Assembly: GCF_001469895.1 (NCBI RefSeq)
Contig: NZ_LOPY01000051.1
Location: 186,001-250,000 of the forward strand
Direction: 5' to 3'
Source: Pseudoalteromonas sp. XI10
Lineage (GTDB): Bacteria > Pseudomonadota > Gammaproteobacteria > Enterobacterales > Alteromonadaceae
Length of the DNA: 64,000 nt
Under the pieces are notes generated by a model, which was not told the DNA's origin, searched no databases, and saw only the letters and a list, made by a program, of their open reading frames with translations. This document shows, piece after piece, positions 18,905 through 27,657 of this stretch (its first letter is position 1; each line of letters opens with the position of its first letter). The position numbers and the translations under genes are program-made.

Positions 18905-19747
18905 CTATAGTGTGCCAAATTTACCTAGCTGATAGTCACGCACTGCTTGCTGTAACTCAGCTTGGGTTGTCATTACAAACGGGCCCATATGAGCGATTGG
19001 TTGCTTAAGCGGCTCACCGGCTAGGATCAACGCCCCGGCACCAGTTTGCGAGTTAAACTCAATGTTACTGCCAGGCTCTAAAATCAATAAGCTGCCTGCT
19101 TTAACTGGGCCGCCCTGTTCAGTATGAATTTCTCCAGTATGGATATAAATCATCACCTTAGTTTGCGCTAATGGTACATGGTAAAACTGCGTACCAGCCG
19201 GTAAAGTCACATCAGCAAGCATGCCATCAGCGGCGAGATCTTGTAGGCTAGAGTCCTGCTTTTCACCGGCAAACTGCCAGCTTCCTGCCAACGCTTTAAG
19301 CTCAACACCTTGCTCATTTTGAGTCGTTGGCGCTGGCGCTTCAGTGGTATCTTGATAACGTGGTGCTCTGAGTTTCTCAGCACTTGGCATATTGAGCCAA
19401 ATCTGAAAGCCGTGCATGCCTTCTTTGGCATCCGCTAATGGCATTTCACTGTGGATCACACCAAAACCGGTACTCATCCACTGCACATCACCAGCACGAA
19501 TCGCTTTTTTGTTACCCATTTGATCTTGGTGCTCAAAGCCACCTTTAATAATATAAGTAAAGGTTTCAATACCACGGTGAGGATGCGCAGGAAAGCCACC
19601 CATAAAATCACTGTGATTATCTGATTTAAGCTCATCGATCATTAAAAAAGGGTCTAAATACTTGCCATCAAAGCCAGGAATACGACTGATGTTTACGCCA
19701 TCACCATCTTGTGTGGCATGGCTATTTAATTGTTGAATCACTTTCAT
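18905..19747 (-). CDS. Pirin family protein (bicupin)
   Basis: The 280-residue product is a full-length two-cupin pirin: NISRIPGFDGKYLDPFLMID, the metal-site motif FPAHPHRGIETFTYIIKGGFEHQD with three His and one Glu, WMSTGFGVIHSEMP, and a C-terminal cupin ending with GPFVMTTQAELQQAVRDY. Bacterial pirins bind iron or copper; some have quercetinase activity, but the physiological role here is unknown. It is upstream of and probably co-transcribed with the hydroquinone reductase, which suggests a shared role in quinone or electrophile stress. An 11-bp inverted repeat lies in its promoter region. Confidence 0.93.
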   Translation of the reverse strand: MKVIQQLNSHATQDGDGVNISRIPGFDGKYLDPFLMIDELKSDNHSDFMGGFPAHPHRGIETFTYIIKGGFEHQDQMGNKKAIRAGDVQWMSTGFGVIHSEMPLADAKEGMHGFQIWLNMPSAEKLRAPRYQDTTEAPAPTTQNEQGVELKALAGSWQFAGEKQDSSLQDLAADGMLADVTLPAGTQFYHVPLAQTKVMIYIHTGEIHTEQGGPVKAGSLLILEPGSNIEFNSQTGAGALILAGEPLKQPIAHMGPFVMTTQAELQQAVRDYQLGKFGTL

Positions 19748-19782
19748 AACTTTACTCCCGTAAATTGTATGAAATGATTGTA

Positions 19783-19822
19783 GGCGCTAATTTAACTAAC
19801 AACCATGAGTAAAATTAGCGCC
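19783..19822. repeat. 11-bp inverted repeat between pirin and yihY
   Basis: GGCGCTAATTT (19783-19793) and AAATTAGCGCC (19812-19822) are perfect inverted repeats separated by 18 bases, extended by imperfect ATGATTG/CAATCAT flanks. It sits downstream of the yihY stop and upstream of the pirin start on the same strand. There is no T-run directly after the stem on the minus strand, so it could be an operator for the pirin operon rather than a terminator. Confidence 0.55.
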
Positions 19823-19835
19823 AATCATTCTATTT

Positions 19836-20798
19836 TTAAGAATGCTCATTTTGTTGTCTGGTTAACCTATCAGCCACTGTAGCACCCCGCTCTCCAACTT
19901 CTTTCTCTGGCCCTATGGTGCTATCGACTAAGGTTTGTTGTTCAGCACTAGCATTAATTGCCGCACCAAAAATGATGATGTATGCGCTGATATAAAGCCA
20001 CATCAACATGATCACCACACCACCTAATGATCCATAAGTTTCGTTATAACTCGCAAATTGCGATACATAATATGAAAAACCGATTGATGCGATGATCCAC
20101 AGCAACGTGGCAAGTATTGAGCCAGGGGTGATCCAACGCCATTTGGCGGGCGTTCTATGCGGTGCATAGCGATATAAAAATGCTAATGCGCAATTAAAAA
20201 TAATGGCTAATAGCGGCCAAGTAATAAGCTGAATCATTAAATCGATAAGCTCAGTTAAGCCAACTAAGTTAAGCACTATTGGTAAAATACCAATGATCAA
20301 TAACGCCACCAGCGCAACTACAATAGCACCTAGCGAAAATAAAAAGCGCACCACTAATGCCATAAAAAACTGGCGCTTGTTACGCTGATGGTAGGTAATA
20401 TTACAGGCAGTGATGAGAGCTTGGCAGCCTTTGCTGCTACTCCAAACAGTCAATAATAAAGTACCTATGGCACTTGCACTCAATACCTTTTGCGATTGCT
20501 GAGTGATACCACTAACCTGTAGCAAAATGATGTCACGGCTACTTTCAGGTAAAATGGTAATCACTTTATCAAGCTGATCATAAATATCTGTTGGCGAGGC
20601 AAAATATGCATACACAGAGACAATAGCCGCCAGCGCAGGGAAAATAGCCAACAAGGCATAAAATGCCACACCCGCCGCCACAAAAGATAAATTGTCTTGT
20701 GATAGGTTGTGATAAACCCGCTTGCAGATATCCCACCAGCCTCGCATTGGGATCTCCATCGGTGAGCGAGCTTGGTAACCTCGATTGTCCTTACTCAT
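19836..20798 (-). CDS. YihY/BrkB family inner-membrane protein
   Basis: The 320-residue product is a polytopic membrane protein with about six helices and the family sequences NLSFVAAGVAFYALLAIFPALAA near the N terminus, AIGTLLLTVWSSSKGCQALI, APHRTPAKWRWITPGSILATLLW and the C-terminal YGSLGGVVIMLMWLYISAYIIIFGAAINA. The family was once called ribonuclease BN, but that activity belongs to another gene; its true function is not settled. Some genomes show links to virulence or envelope functions. It is divergent from the mechanosensitive channel gene with 122 bp between them. Confidence 0.94.
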   Translation of the reverse strand: MSKDNRGYQARSPMEIPMRGWWDICKRVYHNLSQDNLSFVAAGVAFYALLAIFPALAAIVSVYAYFASPTDIYDQLDKVITILPESSRDIILLQVSGITQQSQKVLSASAIGTLLLTVWSSSKGCQALITACNITYHQRNKRQFFMALVVRFLFSLGAIVVALVALLIIGILPIVLNLVGLTELIDLMIQLITWPLLAIIFNCALAFLYRYAPHRTPAKWRWITPGSILATLLWIIASIGFSYYVSQFASYNETYGSLGGVVIMLMWLYISAYIIIFGAAINASAEQQTLVDSTIGPEKEVGERGATVADRLTRQQNEHS

Positions 20799-20920
20799 AA
20801 ACGACCTAAAAAATTGCCTTTAACACTCTCAAACTGCAAACAACTTGCCAGTAATAATGGCCTCTGAATTGCATTAAGCTAAGCTTATAAAAACAGTATA
20901 AGGGTCCATGGAGCGGTGCG

Positions 20921-22000
20921 ATGAGTTATTATTTACTTATTAAAAATCAATTGGCTAGTTTGTTTACACCGACAGTTTCAGTAACGTCACAAGCAATTCC
21001 TGAGAGTCTATCTTGGCAAGACTTAAACTCTCAAATTACGCAGTTTTTACATACTACATGGCAAATGTTACCTGCACTGACACTCGGTATTGTAGCCATC
21101 ATTGTTTGCTACTTATTAGCTCGTCCTTTATCGTATTTATTAATCAAACCGCTTGGCTTTGTCAGTGAAAGTAAACTTTTGCATGTGGTGACTAGGCGCT
21201 TTTTTAGCATCATTATCATCTTGTTTGGCGTGTACTTATTTTTGCGTCTTGCAGGGCTCACCAGTTTTGCCGTGGCGATTATGAGTGGTACTGGCTTAGT
21301 CGGGCTTATTTTAGGTTTTGCGTTTCGCGATATCGCCGAAAACTTTATCTCAAGCATGCTGCTCAGTGTGCAGCGCCCTTTTCGTATTGACGATGTGATA
21401 GAAGTTGATGGCCGTTTAGGGGTAGTTAAAAAAGTGACGGCTCGCGCCACAACTTTAGTTGATTTTGATGGTAATCACATTCAAATTCCCAATGCGACTG
21501 TGTATAAAAACGTCATTAAAAACCTCACCGCAAACCCAAAAATGCGGGGGCACTTTAATGTTGGCATTGGCTACGATAATGACATTCGCTATGCCCAACA
21601 ATTAGCAATGAAAGTGGTTAATCAAAACCCTGCTGTTATTAATGATCCGCCAAGCCAAGTCTTAATTGATTCATTAGGCTCCGCTACTCTTAATCTAACC
21701 ATTTATTTTTGGGTAAATAGTAACGAACACAGTACTATCAAAGTGGCCTCACAATTAATGCGAGAGCTGGTCAATACCTATTTAGCAGAGCAAATAAGCA
21801 TGCCTGATGATGCTCGCGAGCGAATTATTTTAAATAGCGAAAACGATACCGAGCAGCCAAACAATAGTGTAAGCGCAGAGCCAAAAACAGCAAAATCACT
21901 TGACGACCATAGCCTTGATGACGTTAGCAGTGATGCCGATGATATTCGCGAACAAGCCGATCAATCTCGCGACCCAGAACAAGGTAGCAATATAATTTAA
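20921..22000 (+). CDS. MscS-type mechanosensitive ion channel
   Basis: The 359-residue protein has an N-terminal leader, three membrane helices (from about residue 49) with the glycine- and alanine-rich pore helix AVAIMSGTGLVGLILGFAF, then the beta domain FRDIAENFISSMLLSVQRPFRIDDVIEVDG typical of MscS, and an alpha/beta C-terminal domain. The tail is unusually acidic and polar (DDHSLDDVSSDADDIREQAD). Such channels open under hypo-osmotic stress. The ATG is preceded by GGAG at 7 bases. Its stop is 12 bp from the convergent tatA-like gene. Confidence 0.93.
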   Translation: MSYYLLIKNQLASLFTPTVSVTSQAIPESLSWQDLNSQITQFLHTTWQMLPALTLGIVAIIVCYLLARPLSYLLIKPLGFVSESKLLHVVTRRFFSIIIILFGVYLFLRLAGLTSFAVAIMSGTGLVGLILGFAFRDIAENFISSMLLSVQRPFRIDDVIEVDGRLGVVKKVTARATTLVDFDGNHIQIPNATVYKNVIKNLTANPKMRGHFNVGIGYDNDIRYAQQLAMKVVNQNPAVINDPPSQVLIDSLGSATLNLTIYFWVNSNEHSTIKVASQLMRELVNTYLAEQISMPDDARERIILNSENDTEQPNNSVSAEPKTAKSLDDHSLDDVSSDADDIREQADQSRDPEQGSNII

Positions 22001-22012
22001 AATACTTATGGG

Positions 22013-22168
22013 CTAGGCTTCATCATTGGGTTTATCTTGCATAGCGCGTTTAAACCCTTTGACTGACGTCCCTAAATCTCCACCTATTCGGGATAACTTT
22101 TTTGTGCCAAATAACAGCACCACAATTGCAGCAATAATGGCTAATTGCCAAACACTAATTCCAGCCAT
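22013..22168 (-). CDS. tatA: TatA/TatE-like twin-arginine translocase subunit (51 residues)
   Basis: Reading the minus strand from ATG 22168 gives a 51-residue protein: a short periplasmic start MAGISVW, one membrane helix ([18 protein letters not shown]), the hinge FGTKKL, then an amphipathic helix ([18 protein letters not shown]) and a short acidic tail (QDKPNDEA). This is exactly the TatA/TatE layout, forming the translocation pore for folded Tat substrates. A good ribosome site GAGG lies 5 bases upstream. No tatB or tatC is adjacent, so it is a solitary TatE-like paralogue or the tatABC operon is elsewhere. Note Tat-type signals in the neighbouring aga locus. Confidence 0.85.
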   Translation of the reverse strand: MAGISVWQLAIIAAIVVLLFGTKKLSRIGGDLGTSVKGFKRAMQDKPNDEA

Positions 22169-22182
22169 AACAACCTCATTTT

Positions 22183-22209
22183 AAAATAAAAGCGCCCTTA
22201 CAGGCGCTT
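22183..22209 (-). terminator. Rho-independent terminator of the TonB receptor gene
   Basis: On the minus strand, AGCGCC and GGCGCT (22203-22208 and 22191-22196) form a 6-bp stem followed by TTTTATTTTA. It sits about 30 bp after the receptor stop at 22239. Confidence 0.75.
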
Positions 22210-22238
22210 GTTCAACACTAACACTAGGAATACTAAAA

Positions 22239-25055
22239 CTAGAAACTAGCTCGAACACCCAAGGCTACTTGAGTACCAAAACGCTCAAGATAACTCACTT
22301 GGTCAGTACGCTTGGTGTAACCCCAATAACGCTCATTCGTTAAGTTCGTTGCTTCGGCAAACACTGTGAATTGGTCACTGATGTTATAGCTCATGCTGGC
22401 ATCTAACTGACCATAATCAGAGATCCAATATGGACCACCCCATGCATCAGGATCCGACAAGAACTTGCTGCGCCAGTTATACGCTAAACGTGCTTGGAAA
22501 CCATATTGCTCATAGTAAACCACGGCGTTATATGAGTTTTTCGACATGCCTCTAAATGGCAAACCTGATTCTTTTAGCTCTGGTTCATCGTAACTACTGT
22601 CAACATAGGTGTAGTTAAGCTGAAAGCCTAAGCCATTGAACGGTTCGGGTAGTAAGTTTTCTAACGACTGCTGATAAGCAAACTCAGCCCCTTTAATAGT
22701 TGCACCATATTCACTCTTACCTGGGTAAGATGCAAAGTAACGCACACCTTCGATTTCAACTGGGCTTTCGACGTAATCGATAAATGATTTCAGGTCTTTT
22801 ACAAACACCCCGCCGCTTAACGAGCTACTGTCTTCAAAGTACCACTCTAAAGTCATATCTGCTTGATTAGCTTCTTCAGGTGTTAACGACGAATCACCCA
22901 TAGAAAGTTGCGGTAAGCCTTCACGATATGTATCAAAGTTTGGCGCAAGCCACGGACGTAAGTAGCTTAAAGATGGGCGGCTAATCACTTGTGCCGCAGA
23001 GAAGCGGTAAATTAAATCATCGGTAATACTAAGCTTAAAGTTCATGCTTGGTAAAATGTTGCTGTAATCCCCTTTAAATGATTGCTCAACGGTTTCGCGC
23101 CAACCATTTTCAAGTGGTTTACCATCTTCTTGAAGGTCAATTAACGATAGATCATAAACCGACCCTTTAGAGCTCACTTCTGTTTGCGAGCCGCGAATAC
23201 CAACGTTTAACATATACGGCATATTTGCAAGAGTGCTCTCGAGCGTCACTTGCGCATATGCTGTTAGGACTTCTTCGGTTACCTCATAAGTGCCCGATGA
23301 ATTAAGCGATGCAACAATGCTCTTATCAGTTGCTTCAGCATTAATTGAACGATAATAAGCAAGTAACTTATCGTAATCGAAACTTGGCCATGGCTCAGGT
23401 GTAATGCTACTTTCGCCTTCTAAGAAGTTATCGAAATTCGCCTCTACAAACACATCACTTGGGATTTCAAAGAGGTTAAAATCACCAACATTGACCACGG
23501 TGCTGTCATCGAATTCATAGCCATCGCGTTCTAAATATTGACCACCATTACTAAATTGACTGGCATTTTTTGATGCATATTCAAGCTGGCTCTTAGTTTG
23601 TTCAAGGTAAGTTAAACCAAAATCAACACGGGTAACTAAATCGCTTTCTGGCACAAACGTCCCAGTAAACTTAAAGTCATTAACCGTGTCTTCAACCCCA
23701 GTACCTGTATTACGGCTATAGTGTGCACCGTAAGATTGATCCGCAGTTAAGCCCGGCGATAAGGTCACATCTGGCAGCATATTACCCGTGGTGTAATCAA
23801 TCCCAATCGAGTCAATAAAACCACGCGCAACAATAAAGCGGTTATCACCGCCGTTTTCGTTTTTCGCTTTTGAATGGGCAACATCCACAGCCAGTGTTAG
23901 GCCATCCATTGGATACCATTTGGCATTAAGGGCAAACTGATAAGTATCGGTTTTACGTGGGTTGGTTAAGTTGAGTAGCTCCACCATGGTGTTACCGGTT
24001 TGCGTCATTGATACTACGCGACCTGAGTCATCAAATTCTGCATCAGTAAACACTGGCGTGCCTGGCGTCCAGCTTTCATCATAGTTAACAAAACCAATTT
24101 GATAGCGATGACCATCGGTGTTGTAACGTGAATAAAGAGCATCAAAGTTAATATCTAGGGTATCTGTTGGACGCCATTGCATTGCTAACGTCGCACCGAC
24201 GCGTTCACGCACATCCTGCGCGTTGGCAAAATACATGTAACTCGGGATTTTTGAGGCAAATATTTCACTTTGCCCATCAATTTCTCCGTTGCCGTTCATG
24301 TCGACTGGCACACCTGCGCTGTCTGCCCCCCAACCTTCTTCTTCGTCAAAAAAGCCGCTTGCCGAGTACGTGTCTGCACGTAAGGTTTTCTTAGAATACG
24401 CACCCGAGAAAAGCACACCAAAAGTATCATCATTAAAGTTGTCACCGATGATGAATGAAGCATGCGGGTGCACATCGCCTGTTCGCGATTCATAAATCCC
24501 TTTTGCTGAAGCGCTCAAGGTAAAGCCATCTTGGTCTAGTGGTTTACGCGTTTCGATATCAACAACCGCACCAATACCCCCTTCAATTAAGCGTGCTTCT
24601 GGTGACTTATACACTTGTAGTGCCCCCACTAACTCTGAAGCAATGGTGTCAAAGTTAAAGTCGCGGCCTGAGTTTTCAGAAGCCAGTTTACGACCATTCA
24701 ACGTGGTAATGTTGTAGCCGCCACCTAAACCACGGACTAAAATATTTTGCCCCTCACCGCCATTACGAGTGATGGTGATGCCCGGAATACGCTGCAATGC
24801 TTCCGCTAAGTTTTCATCGGGGAACTTACCGATGTCATCAGCGACAACGACATCAACAACCGTCGTTGCTTCTTTCTTTCGAAAGTTTGATTCTTTAATA
24901 CTGCTACGGATCCCTGTAACTTCAATAACCTCAACATCCTCTTCGGCCTTACTATCGTTTTCTTGTTGTTGGGCCGTCGCAGCGAAACTGACTGATGAGG
25001 CCAAAATCGAGCTTATCAGCACGCTCAAATATGTTTTTCTAGTTGTTGTTGCCAT
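22239..25055 (-). CDS. TonB-dependent receptor of the amino-sugar locus
   Basis: The 938-residue product is an outer-membrane active transporter. It has a signal peptide (TYLSVLISSILASSVSFAATAQ), a TonB box-like VEVIEVTGIRSSI, the plug domain (VVVADDIGKFPDENLAEALQRIPGI, GGEGQNILVRGLGG, TLNGRKLASE) and a C-terminal beta barrel ending in the aromatic ...LGVRASF typical of outer-membrane barrels. These plug motifs are common in carbohydrate receptors of Alteromonadales. Its placement by agaR and a sugar permease suggests uptake of GalNAc-containing oligosaccharides. Substrate is an inference. Two operator-like 17-mers lie in its upstream region. Confidence 0.93.
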   Translation of the reverse strand: MATTTRKTYLSVLISSILASSVSFAATAQQQENDSKAEEDVEVIEVTGIRSSIKESNFRKKEATTVVDVVVADDIGKFPDENLAEALQRIPGITITRNGGEGQNILVRGLGGGYNITTLNGRKLASENSGRDFNFDTIASELVGALQVYKSPEARLIEGGIGAVVDIETRKPLDQDGFTLSASAKGIYESRTGDVHPHASFIIGDNFNDDTFGVLFSGAYSKKTLRADTYSASGFFDEEEGWGADSAGVPVDMNGNGEIDGQSEIFASKIPSYMYFANAQDVRERVGATLAMQWRPTDTLDINFDALYSRYNTDGHRYQIGFVNYDESWTPGTPVFTDAEFDDSGRVVSMTQTGNTMVELLNLTNPRKTDTYQFALNAKWYPMDGLTLAVDVAHSKAKNENGGDNRFIVARGFIDSIGIDYTTGNMLPDVTLSPGLTADQSYGAHYSRNTGTGVEDTVNDFKFTGTFVPESDLVTRVDFGLTYLEQTKSQLEYASKNASQFSNGGQYLERDGYEFDDSTVVNVGDFNLFEIPSDVFVEANFDNFLEGESSITPEPWPSFDYDKLLAYYRSINAEATDKSIVASLNSSGTYEVTEEVLTAYAQVTLESTLANMPYMLNVGIRGSQTEVSSKGSVYDLSLIDLQEDGKPLENGWRETVEQSFKGDYSNILPSMNFKLSITDDLIYRFSAAQVISRPSLSYLRPWLAPNFDTYREGLPQLSMGDSSLTPEEANQADMTLEWYFEDSSSLSGGVFVKDLKSFIDYVESPVEIEGVRYFASYPGKSEYGATIKGAEFAYQQSLENLLPEPFNGLGFQLNYTYVDSSYDEPELKESGLPFRGMSKNSYNAVVYYEQYGFQARLAYNWRSKFLSDPDAWGGPYWISDYGQLDASMSYNISDQFTVFAEATNLTNERYWGYTKRTDQVSYLERFGTQVALGVRASF

Positions 25056-25176
25056 GATGATTTCCTGTTTTTAAATGTTCAGATTTTTTCACCATAAAAA
25101 TGGTAATGAGTAAGGCCTTATATTTAATCTATAACAAAATGAAACAAACTAGCAACAATTAATCACCTAGTGAAAC

Positions 25177-25193
25177 TTTCGATAGTTACGAAA
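25177..25193. promoter_or_regulatory. Candidate AgaR operator, site 1 (TonB receptor promoter)
   Basis: The 17-mer TTTCGATAGTTACGAAA has the symmetric form TTTCG-N7-CGAAA. It is embedded in a wider imperfect palindrome (25172-25201, arms GAAACTT/AAGTTTC). It lies about 122 bp upstream of the receptor start, close behind a possible minus-strand promoter (TTGCTA at 25150-25155 and TATAGA at 25128-25133). It matches site 2 at 15 of 17 positions. Confidence 0.6.
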
Positions 25194-25248
25194 TAAGTTT
25201 CAAAAACAGCAAAAATGGCTTCGCATGCCTTTAAAGATGGGGAGTTAA

Positions 25249-25265
25249 TTTCGAAAGTTACGATA
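25249..25265. promoter_or_regulatory. Candidate AgaR operator, site 2 (TonB receptor promoter)
   Basis: TTTCGAAAGTTACGATA, 15 of 17 identical to site 1, with centre-to-centre distance of 72 bp. The pair of sites in one upstream region suggests looped or cooperative binding of the DeoR-family repressor encoded next door. Function is inferred from repetition, not known. Confidence 0.55.
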
Positions 25266-25321
25266 ATGATTTTTTCTGAATATTTTCTTTTCGGTGGGGA
25301 GGTTCGGTTTTTATGAACAAT

Positions 25322-25345
25322 AAAAAAGGCGGCAAAAGCCACCTT
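25322..25345 (-). terminator. Rho-independent terminator of agaR
   Basis: On the minus strand AGGTGGC, TTTT and GCCGCCT form a hairpin with one mismatch, followed by TTTTTT. It is located about 26 bp after the agaR stop. Confidence 0.8.
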
Positions 25346-25370
25346 TCAATAGTTCTATTTAACTAGGGAG

Positions 25371-26135
25371 TTAAACAGTAATCACTTCGATACCTAAGCT
25401 CGTTAATGATTCAACGAACTCTGCCGGCATATTTTTGTCGGTGACCAGCACATCGATTGATTTAAGCGGCAATACATTATACAAAGCACGCTTACCAAAT
25501 TTACTTGAATCAGTAACTGCAATGACTTTATCTGCGCGGGTGCACATGGTGCGATTCAGCATTGCCTCGGGCTCATAATGAGTGGTGATCCCTGCTTCTG
25601 AGTCGATACCATCAACCCCTAAAATAACCTTTTTAAAGTTATATTTACTAAGTGCTTGCTCGACTTCATTAGAGTAGAAAGACATTGATTTCTTTCGCAA
25701 TTGCCCACCCAGCATAAACACATTTGCATCTTCAATATCTGCCAGTACATGGGCAATATTAAGGCCGTTTGTCATCACCGTAAGGCCCTGCTTATTGGTT
25801 AATGCTTTGGCAACTTCTTCTGTGGTGGTGCCAGAATCAATAATTAAAGAGTCGCCATCATCAACCAAACTTGCCACAGCTTTCGCTAATAACACTTTCA
25901 CTGCGTAGTTTTCGTTATGCTTGTCTTTTACCGAAAGCTCTTTTGCCAATTTATCGCAGGCAATTGCCCCACCACGTGAACGGACAACTAAGCCACGCTT
26001 ACCGAGCTCGTTAAGATCATGGCGAATGCTAACCTCCGAAATATCAAAGGTCTTTGCAAGATCTTTAACATTTACTTTGCCATTTTCCTCAGTCATCAGG
26101 ACGATTTTTTGTCTTCTTTCTATTGTGGTTAGCAT
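25371..26135 (-). CDS. agaR: DeoR-family repressor, AgaR-like
   Basis: The 254-residue protein has an N-terminal winged helix (ERRQKIVLMTEENGKVNVKDL, ISEVSIRHDLNELGKRGLVVRSRGGA) and the C-terminal DeoR sensor domain (DSLIIDSGTTTEEVAKAL, MLGGQLRKKSMSFYSNEVEQ, KVILGVDGIDSEAGIT, SSKFGKRALYNVLPL) that binds phosphosugars. Position between the TonB receptor and the permease, in a locus with AgaS and an aldolase subunit, points to AgaR, the repressor of N-acetylgalactosamine/galactosamine genes. It is divergent from the permease; a candidate operator lies between them, allowing joint control. GlcNAc specificity (as NagR-like) cannot be excluded. Confidence 0.85.
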   Translation of the reverse strand: MLTTIERRQKIVLMTEENGKVNVKDLAKTFDISEVSIRHDLNELGKRGLVVRSRGGAIACDKLAKELSVKDKHNENYAVKVLLAKAVASLVDDGDSLIIDSGTTTEEVAKALTNKQGLTVMTNGLNIAHVLADIEDANVFMLGGQLRKKSMSFYSNEVEQALSKYNFKKVILGVDGIDSEAGITTHYEPEAMLNRTMCTRADKVIAVTDSSKFGKRALYNVLPLKSIDVLVTDKNMPAEFVESLTSLGIEVITV

Positions 26136-26234
26136 AGCTGGCCTGTTGTTTTAATAGCTGCTTTCAAATTTGTAGTTCAATATTACACAATTTACAGTTT
26201 CAAAGCCAAATTTAGTTTCGAAATAAAATAAAAC

Positions 26235-26251
26235 TTTCAAAACTTACGAAT
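26235..26251. promoter_or_regulatory. Candidate AgaR operator, site 3 (permease promoter)
   Basis: TTTCAAAACTTACGAAT matches site 1 at 13 of 17 positions and keeps the TTTC...TTACGA core. A TATGAT -10 element lies at 26259-26264 with a weak -35 at 26236-26241, so a repressor here would cover the core promoter. A half site, TTTCGAAA, lies at 26216-26223. Confidence 0.55.
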
Positions 26252-26295
26252 TTTGTTTTATGATTATTTCACAACAAACTTCTTTGGTGACAAAA

Positions 26296-27627
26296 ATGAC
26301 AACACAAAGCTCACTGTTAGAGCAAACAGAACACACCAATCGCACGCAATTGCTGCCTATGATGATCATAGGTGGCTTGTTTTTCTTATTTGGTTTTATA
26401 ACCTGGCTTAACGGCTCCTTGATCCCATTTTTACAAATGGTCTGCGATCTCAACCATATTGAAGCTTATATGGTGACACTGGTGTTTTATATCGCCTATA
26501 CCGTGATGGCACTGCCAAGCGCCAAGATTTTGCAAATATTCAGTTATAAACATGGAATGTCGTTTGGTTTAGGCACCATGGCATTTGGTGCGCTGCTGTT
26601 TATTCCTGCGGCACAAATTCAGGCTTACTGGTTGTTTTTAGTTGCCTTATTTACTTTAGGTAGCGGCCTCACCTTATTACAAACCGCTGCGAACCCTTAC
26701 ATCGTGCTAATAGGCTCTAAAGACACAGCAGCCGTGCGCATTAGCATTATGGGTATTCTCAATAAGAGTGCTGGTGTGGTGGCTCCATTACTCTTCTCAG
26801 CAATTGTGTTTAGCGACATTGCCAGCTTTAGTCCAGAGGCTCTGGCCCAATTGAACAGCATTCAAAAGCAATTACAGTTACAAGAACTGGCTAATCGTTT
26901 AATTACTCCTTACTTTGTAATGGCAATCGCATTAGCGATATTAGCGGCGTTAATCATGCTGGCTCCGCTACCAGATATTGAACAACCAAAAACTAGCAAC
27001 AACAGCGAGAGTAAATCAGTACTGCAATTTCCACACTTAGTTTTAGGCGTGATAGCTCTTTTCTTTTACATAGGTGCAGAAGTCATTGCCGGCGACACCA
27101 TTGGCCTTTACGGCAAAGAACAGGGGGTATTGCAGTTCGCAGAACTCACCTCTTACACCATGGGCTTTATGGTGCTAGGTTATATTTTAGGTATCGTGTT
27201 AATTCCTCGCTTTTTTAGTCAGCAGCAGGCGCTGATATTTTCTGCGTTAAGTGGTTGTGTGTTTTCACTTGGTATCATTTTGATTGAACCGCAACAAACA
27301 TCAATTGCAAACGTAGTGCTCTTTTGGCTTGCTGATAACAGTTTTCCAGATACCGTGTTATTTGTTGCATTACTTGGCTTATCGAATGCGCTGGTATGGC
27401 CGACCATTTGGCCAATGGCCCTTGCAAATCTTGGCGATAAAACCCAAACCGGCGCGGCATTACTGATCATGGGGATTTCAGGTGGCGCGCTATTGCCTTT
27501 GGTATACGGTGTATTTGCAGAATATACAGACAATGCACAACAAGCTTACTATCTGTTGATCCCTTGCTATGCGTTTATTCTTTATTACGCACTGATTGGT
27601 CACAAACTAACAAGTTGGCGTAAGTAA
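26296..27627 (+). CDS. FucP-type MFS sugar permease (GalNAc transporter candidate)
   Basis: The 443-residue inner-membrane protein has about twelve helices and FucP-family signatures (GGLFFLFGFITWLNGSLIPFL, FYIAYTVMALPSAKIL, LLQTAANPYIVLIGS, ILNKSAGVVAPLLF, FLGLSNALVWPTIWPMAL-like segment near the C terminus). The related NagP and AgaP proteins carry GlcNAc or GalNAc as proton symporters. The ATG at 26296 is chosen over 26260 since it has a GGTG ribosome site and the upstream ATG would lie inside the predicted -10 box. The downstream stop faces the stop of the dehydrogenase small subunit after 30 bp. Confidence 0.92.
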   Translation: MTTQSSLLEQTEHTNRTQLLPMMIIGGLFFLFGFITWLNGSLIPFLQMVCDLNHIEAYMVTLVFYIAYTVMALPSAKILQIFSYKHGMSFGLGTMAFGALLFIPAAQIQAYWLFLVALFTLGSGLTLLQTAANPYIVLIGSKDTAAVRISIMGILNKSAGVVAPLLFSAIVFSDIASFSPEALAQLNSIQKQLQLQELANRLITPYFVMAIALAILAALIMLAPLPDIEQPKTSNNSESKSVLQFPHLVLGVIALFFYIGAEVIAGDTIGLYGKEQGVLQFAELTSYTMGFMVLGYILGIVLIPRFFSQQQALIFSALSGCVFSLGIILIEPQQTSIANVVLFWLADNSFPDTVLFVALLGLSNALVWPTIWPMALANLGDKTQTGAALLIMGISGGALLPLVYGVFAEYTDNAQQAYYLLIPCYAFILYYALIGHKLTSWRK

Positions 27628-27657
27628 AGACATGGGCAGGCTTAGTTGTTTTACTAT

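Noticed and set aside
19836..20798. YihY-family protein as ribonuclease BN
   Set aside because: That name came from an early misassignment; the RNase BN activity belongs to the unrelated ElaC/RNase Z protein.
26260..26295. Upstream ATG for the FucP-type permease
   Set aside because: It lies inside the predicted -10 element and lacks a ribosome site.
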